Shown in pieces: positions 31,212-35,547 of a DNA stretch of 35,547 nucleotides; the first letter of the stretch is position 1, and each line of letters starts with the position of its first letter. The position numbers were made by a program, and so were the translations under genes. The notes under the pieces are model-generated. The model was not told the DNA's origin and ran no database searches. It saw only the letters and a list, made by a program, of their open reading frames with translations. This stretch comes from an uncultured Collinsella sp. (GTDB lineage: Bacteria > Actinomycetota > Coriobacteriia > Coriobacteriales > Coriobacteriaceae), in assembly GCA_958445065.1 (NCBI GenBank), contig CAUCQW010000022.1, positions 1-35,547 on the forward strand, read 5' to 3'.

Positions 31212-33539
31212 TTAAGCGGAAACTGCGGCGGAAGCAGTGTTGGTCTCGTCCTCATCGGTCCATGCATGCTTGGGCATGGGACGGAAAATCTGGAAGAGCA
31301 TCGCGACCAGCAGCACAATGGCCACAACCGTCCAAATACCAAACTGGCCAAGGACAAGCAGGTTGTAGAACTGGTTGATGAACAGGGCGATCACCCAAGC
31401 AAAGGCGCACTCGTAGCCGATGGCAATCGCGGTCCACTTGCCGGAGTCCATCTGGTTGCGGATGGTGCCAATGGCGGCAAAGCACGGTGCGCACAGCAGG
31501 TTGAACGCACCAAAGGCAACGCAAGCGCCCATAGTCGGGAACATGCCGGCGAACGCGGTCCACAGGCTCGGGTCGGTCTCGCCGGCGTCGGCAACGGAGA
31601 GCAGCGAACCGGCGGTGGCGACGACGTTCTCCTTGGCGACAAGGCCAGAGACAGTCAGCGCGGTGGCCTGCCAGGTGCTAAAGCCGAGCGGGGCGAAGAT
31701 CCAGGCGACCAGGTTGCCCAGCATGGCAAGCACGGAGTAGTCCATGAACTCCTCGGGGATGCCCTCCATAGCAGGCAGGAAGCCAAACGTGCCGTTGTAG
31801 CTACCAAAGTTGGAGAGGAACCACACCACGACAGTGGACGCGAAGATGACCGTGCCGGCCTTCTTGATAAAGGCCCAGCAGCGCTCCCACACGTGCAGCG
31901 CCCAAGAGCGGATCGCCGGGAAGTGGTAGGCAGGAAGCTCCATAACGAACGGCGTCGGGCGGCCGGCGAAGAGCTTGGTCTTCTTGAGCATGAGGCCCGA
32001 GGCGATGACGGCAAAGACGCCCAGGAAGTAGAAGAGCGGGCTGATCCACGCGGCGGTGGTGGAAGAATCGCCGATAATGGAACCCATGAGCAGGGCAATG
32101 ATCGGCAGCTTAGCGCCACAGGGAATGAACGTGGTAGTCATGACCGTCATACGGCGGTCCTTCTCGTTCTCGATGGTCTTGGTGGCCATGACGCCGGGAA
32201 CGCCGCAGCCCGAGGACACGAGCATAGGAATGAAGGACTTACCGGACAGGCCGAAGCGGCGGAACACGCGGTCCATGATGAAGGCGACGCGGGCCATATA
32301 GCCACAGTCCTCCAGGAAGGACAGCATCACAAAGAGCAGGAACATCTGCGGCACAAAGCCGAAGATGGCGCCCAGGCCGCCGACGATACCGTCACAGACC
32401 AGCGAATCGACCAGGCCACCGTCCTCGGTGCCACCCGCCACAAGTGCGTCGTGGACCATGGTGGTAATACCCGGAACATACGGGCCATACCGCGCAGGGT
32501 CGACCGAGTCGGCGTCGTCACCCGCGGCCTCGACAGCCTCATCGTATGCATCGCGGCCCTGACCGAGCACATACCAGCCGTCGGTACCGAAGAGCTGGTC
32601 GTTGGTGAAGTCGGTCACCGTGCCGCCCAGGGTGGAAACGGCGATGTAGTACACGCAGAACATGATGACCACGAAGATCGGCAGACCCAGGATACGGTTG
32701 GTAACCACGCGGTCGATCTTCTCGGAGGTGCTCATCTTGGCCGGGGCCTTGGTGAGGCACTCGTCGATGATGTGCGCGATCACGCCGTAGCGCTCACCGG
32801 TGATGATGGACTCAGCGTCATCGTCGCAGTCCTGCTCGCACTGGGCGACCAGCTGCTCCACGCGAGCGGCCTTCTCCTTGGTGAGGTTGATGAGCTTGCA
32901 GGCGTCCGCGTCGCGCTCGAACAGTTTGACGGCGTAGTAGCGACGCTTGTTAGCAGGAACGCTGGCTGGCAGGTTGTTCTCGATGTGGTCCAGAACGTCC
33001 TCGATGGAGGAATCAAACTTGTGCTCCGGCACCTGGCCCTTGGAAGCAGCAGACTTCTTTACCTGCTCGAAGAGCTCCTTGATGCCCTTGTTCTTAAGAG
33101 CGGAGATCATCATAACCGGGCAGCCGAGCTTCTTGGAAAGCTTGTCGGTGTCGATCTTGTCGCCGTTCTTCTCGACCAGGTCGGCCATGTTGAGGGCAAC
33201 GACCACGGGCAGGCCGGTCTCGATGACCTGAAGTGCCAGGTACAGGTTGCGCTCCAAGTTGGTGGCATCGACGACTTGGACGACAACATCGGGCTCGCCG
33301 CTCATGAGGTAATCGCGCGAGCATTGCTCCTCGGGGCTGTAGGGGGAAAGCGAGTAGATGCCAGGGAGGTCCGTGATGGTAACGTTCTTGTCGCTTAGGA
33401 GCTTGGCCTCCTTTTTCTCAACCGTGACGCCGGGCCAGTTGCCAACGTAGCCGTTGGCGCCGGTGATCAGGTTGAAAAGCGTGGTCTTGCCGCAGTTGGG
33501 GTTACCCGCCAACGCGACATGGATCTGAGAATCCGCCAT
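31212..33539 (-). CDS. feoB: Ferrous iron transport protein B
   Basis: This 775-residue inner-membrane Fe(II) transporter begins with a G-protein domain: G1 GNPNCGKTT (residues 12-20), G3 DLPGIYSLSPYSPEE and G4 NMAD, followed by the helical GDI region (about 170-270). The C-terminal half is a polytopic membrane domain with the conserved Gate motifs, including the cysteine-containing LVSSGCGVPGVMATKT and FIPCGAKLPI segments. GTP hydrolysis gates ferrous iron uptake under anaerobic, acidic gut conditions. The start follows AGGAAGAAGGA. It is downstream of two feoA genes, with a probable metal-regulator site in the spacer. Confidence 0.96.
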   Translation of the reverse strand: MADSQIHVALAGNPNCGKTTLFNLITGANGYVGNWPGVTVEKKEAKLLSDKNVTITDLPGIYSLSPYSPEEQCSRDYLMSGEPDVVVQVVDATNLERNLYLALQVIETGLPVVVALNMADLVEKNGDKIDTDKLSKKLGCPVMMISALKNKGIKELFEQVKKSAASKGQVPEHKFDSSIEDVLDHIENNLPASVPANKRRYYAVKLFERDADACKLINLTKEKAARVEQLVAQCEQDCDDDAESIITGERYGVIAHIIDECLTKAPAKMSTSEKIDRVVTNRILGLPIFVVIMFCVYYIAVSTLGGTVTDFTNDQLFGTDGWYVLGQGRDAYDEAVEAAGDDADSVDPARYGPYVPGITTMVHDALVAGGTEDGGLVDSLVCDGIVGGLGAIFGFVPQMFLLFVMLSFLEDCGYMARVAFIMDRVFRRFGLSGKSFIPMLVSSGCGVPGVMATKTIENEKDRRMTVMTTTFIPCGAKLPIIALLMGSIIGDSSTTAAWISPLFYFLGVFAVIASGLMLKKTKLFAGRPTPFVMELPAYHFPAIRSWALHVWERCWAFIKKAGTVIFASTVVVWFLSNFGSYNGTFGFLPAMEGIPEEFMDYSVLAMLGNLVAWIFAPLGFSTWQATALTVSGLVAKENVVATAGSLLSVADAGETDPSLWTAFAGMFPTMGACVAFGAFNLLCAPCFAAIGTIRNQMDSGKWTAIAIGYECAFAWVIALFINQFYNLLVLGQFGIWTVVAIVLLVAMLFQIFRPMPKHAWTDEDETNTASAAVSA

Positions 33540-33613
33540 TCAATCCTTCTTCCTTGTGTGCCTGCGCTGCTTTCTCCGCGCAGGCTGGATAATGTACTTC
33601 AAAGATGCTGCAT

Positions 33614-33636
33614 TAAGTTAGAAAAACCTAACTTTA
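33614..33636. promoter_or_regulatory. Possible DtxR-type operator between feoA and feoB
   Basis: AAGTTAG (33615-33621) and CTAACTT (33628-33634) form an inverted repeat with a six-base A-rich spacer, reminiscent of iron/manganese regulator (DtxR/MntR) boxes. No such regulator gene is in the window. Confidence 0.4.
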
Positions 33637-33662
33637 TCTGCAGAAATATGCGCCCCGAGTCC

Positions 33663-33884
33663 TTACTGGACCTCGACGACGGCGGCCTCCTCCTTGCGGA
33701 TGGAAAGCTCGTAGCCGCGCACGTTGATCTCGACCGGATCACCGAGCGGTGCAACCTTCACGACCTTGAACGAAGTGCCCTTGATGAGCCCCAGGTCCAT
33801 AAGGTGGCGGCGAAGCGCACCCTCACCGTGAAGCTTGACGATGGTGGAGCTCTCGCCCACCTTAACGTCACCCAACGTCTTCAT
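33663..33884 (-). CDS. feoA: FeoA-family protein (second copy)
   Basis: This 73-residue SH3-like protein has the FeoA pattern: MKTLGDVKVGESSTIVKL, then RRHLMDLGLIKGT and the C-terminal GDPVEINVRGYELSIRKEEA. FeoA binds and modulates FeoB from the cytoplasm. GGGGGAC precedes the ATG. It lies between the first feoA and feoB with short spacers. Confidence 0.93.
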   Translation of the reverse strand: MKTLGDVKVGESSTIVKLHGEGALRRHLMDLGLIKGTSFKVVKVAPLGDPVEINVRGYELSIRKEEAAVVEVQ

Positions 33885-33923
33885 CCTCTTGTCCCCCTTT
33901 CGGTTTTTATGAAATGCTGCAGA

Positions 33924-34166
33924 CTAACCGACGGTCATGATGTGCATGGCAACCTTGGAATCGATACCAAAGCGTGCGCCCAGCACAGTGACGATGATAT
34001 TGGCGCCACTCGAGCTCACCACGTGGATTTCGTTGCCCTCGACAAAGCCGAGGTCCTTGAGGTGGTGTTTCATGTCCTCATTGCCCTTTACACGAGACAC
34101 GCGCACGGTTTCGCCCGCTTTTACCATCGAAAGCGGCATTGCCGGCATCTGCGGTCCGCAAGACAT
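33924..34166 (-). CDS. feoA: FeoA-family protein (first copy)
   Basis: This 80-residue SH3-like FeoA protein contains MVKAGETVRVSRVKG, then KHHLKDLGFVEGN and the strand IIVTVLGARFGIDSKVAMHI. It is more divergent than the second copy and has an N-terminal extension of about 12 residues with one Cys. Two FeoA proteins before FeoB are common in anaerobes. It is the first gene of the operon. TAGGAG precedes the ATG, and inverted repeats surround the likely promoter. Confidence 0.92.
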   Translation of the reverse strand: MSCGPQMPAMPLSMVKAGETVRVSRVKGNEDMKHHLKDLGFVEGNEIHVVSSSGANIIVTVLGARFGIDSKVAMHIMTVG

Positions 34167-34208
34167 GAGTGGCTCCTAACGTCAGTTCGTCCTCAACATC
34201 GACGCGGT

Positions 34209-34262
34209 AAAAGTTAACCACGCCTATGTTCGCTATAGTAAACTAACACGTGGTTAACTTTT
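34209..34262 (-). promoter_or_regulatory. feo promoter region flanked by a 14-bp perfect inverted repeat
   Basis: AAAAGTTAACCACG (34209-34222) and CGTGGTTAACTTTT (34249-34262) are exact reverse complements 26 bases apart. The space between could hold a -10 region. AAAGTTA is shared with the repeat before feoB. An iron-responsive repressor site is likely but not shown. Confidence 0.55.
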
Positions 34263-34313
34263 TGGAAAGGGTCCCCATTCAGATTTCGAAAAAGTTTCCT
34301 ATACGAAACAAAA

Positions 34314-34346
34314 GGGCGCGGCAAAGGACCATCCTTTACCACGCCC
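34314..34346 (-). terminator. Terminator of the HPr-like gene
   Basis: GGGCGCGGCAAAGGA (34314-34328) pairs with TCCTTTACCACGCCC (34332-34346), with two mismatched pairs, and runs into TTTTG on the minus strand. Confidence 0.85.
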
Positions 34347-34354
34347 TGTCATGC

Positions 34355-34603
34355 TTAAAGCGAGAGATTTCTGATCGATGTGACACAGGAGGCCTCATCT
34401 ACGCCCGAAACGCGGAAGATGATGTCCTCGCCGCACTCGCCGTAGAGAGCCATGAGTCCCATGACATCGCGGCCATTCGTGTGGCGATCGCCGATACTGA
34501 CTGACACGTCGCAACGATGCTTGGCAATGATGTCATAGAGCAGCGCAACCGGGCGGGCATGCAATCCCAACGGATCTTTAATCGTCTTTGTAAACTCGAC
34601 CAT
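34355..34603 (-). CDS. HPr-family phosphocarrier protein with Asp at position 46
   Basis: This 82-residue protein has the HPr fold. GLHARPVALL carries the phospho-accepting His15 with Arg17, and GRDVMGLMALYGECGEDI forms the region that in Firmicutes carries regulatory Ser46. Here residue 46 is Asp, a fixed acidic residue at the HPr-kinase site. The protein can accept phosphate from Enzyme I for sugar PTS transport but cannot be controlled by Ser46 phosphorylation. The ATG at 34603 follows GGGAGGGG. An upstream in-frame ATG (34648) lacks a good ribosome site and would spoil the normal length. It is a single gene with its own terminator. Confidence 0.9.
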   Translation of the reverse strand: MVEFTKTIKDPLGLHARPVALLYDIIAKHRCDVSVSIGDRHTNGRDVMGLMALYGECGEDIIFRVSGVDEASCVTSIRNLSL

Positions 34604-34700
34604 GTCCCCTCCCACGACATCGTACATTCGGCTGGCAAACCCAGCCATGCGGTAGTTATTGTAGCGTTAGATGCTTGTCGAGGACCCTTTCGGACACCCC

Positions 34701-34920
34701 GTGGACAAAAAGTGGCAAATATGAGTACTGTCACAAATTTAGTAGCAGCAGAATTGAGAGCAAATTGGCCGATTTGGCCGATTTTAATGTTTTGGAAGCC
34801 ATCGAATCGCGTCTATAGGGGGTTAGATAAATTGATTTTGAGCCCATTTTCGCTCAGAACAGGCCGAAAAATATGACACCTCTTTTGCAACAGTACTCAT
34901 ATTTGGCATTTTTTGCCCAC
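34701..34920. repeat. About 220-bp AT-rich element with 31-bp inverted-repeat ends
   Basis: Bases 34701-34731 and 34890-34920 are reverse complements at 28 of 31 positions (core CAAATATGAGTACTGT). GGACCCT-like sequence flanks both ends (34682-34688 and, reversed, 34921-34926). The interior is AT-rich, contains TTGGCCGAT twice in tandem and codes for nothing recognisable. It is MITE-like. It fills most of the 375-base gap between the HPr-like gene and the permease. Confidence 0.7.
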
Positions 34921-34950
34921 AGGGTCCAAAACCATGCTCCAAAACACAAA

Positions 34951-34976
34951 AGGAGGGGCCTCGTAAGGCCCCTCCT
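34951..34976 (-). terminator. Terminator of the APC permease gene
   Basis: AGGAGGGGCC (34951-34960) pairs perfectly with GGCCCCTCCT (34967-34976), and the minus strand continues with TTTTGTG. Confidence 0.85.
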
Positions 34977-35024
34977 TAGGAAAGGGAATCGATTTATTCC
35001 ACAGCCGTAGATTAATCCTAGCCG

Positions 35025-35547
<523 letters not shown>

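Noticed and set aside
31161..33398. 745-codon plus-strand open frame
   Set aside because: It is antisense to feoB. It is long only because GC-rich codons leave few stops.

Overview
The window looks like chromosome of a high-GC gut Actinomycetota of class Coriobacteriia, most likely Collinsella. This is inferred from gene content, codon bias and GC-rich hairpins with T tails; no marker gene confirms it. Nearly all genes lie on the minus strand.

Left edge (1-1594): the end of an integrated element. A damaged tyrosine-integrase gene is followed by a copy of the 3' end of an initiator tRNA-Met gene, which marks the element/chromosome junction. Next (1595-5220) come ordinary chromosomal genes: a single-domain MGMT-type alkyltransferase, an MFS exporter with a CBS-pair protein, and an ArsC/Spx-like protein without the catalytic cysteine.

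Centre (5341-30691): a roughly 25-kb sugar-acid and pectin catabolic island. It opens with an IlvD/Edd-type sugar-acid dehydratase (broken by a one-base frameshift), a GntP permease and a divergent FadR-type regulator. A plus-strand pair follows that matches the DhuD/DhuI route for 4-deoxy-5-keto-uronate. A long minus-strand array then encodes, in transcription order, UxaC, UxaB and UxaA; a GPH-family oligosaccharide symporter; a GH28 polygalacturonase; an esterase; a pectinesterase-esterase fusion; an SGNH hydrolase; a GH105 unsaturated-uronyl hydrolase; a TIM-barrel isomerase; a GltD-like flavoprotein; and an OYE-family flavoenzyme. A LacI-type regulator lies at the right end. None of the hydrolases shows a signal peptide, so the picture is import of still-decorated pectin oligomers, cytoplasmic de-esterification and depolymerisation, and convergence on 2-keto-3-deoxygluconate (KDG). 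KDG kinase, KDPG aldolase and a pectate lyase are not in the window.

A 12-bp palindrome, GTGAACGTTCAC, recurs at four promoters. At three of them two copies lie 38-41 bp apart around a promoter-like TTCACC-N18/19-TAnnnT, which points to a single LacI-type regulon.

Right side (30836-35547): an iron-uptake operon (feoA, feoA, feoB, Cys-rich FeoB-associated protein), an HPr-like protein with His15 but Asp in place of Ser46, and the C-terminal part of an APC-family permease. Two long inverted-repeat elements (199 bp and about 230 bp) and a twice-occurring hairpin repeat lie between genes.
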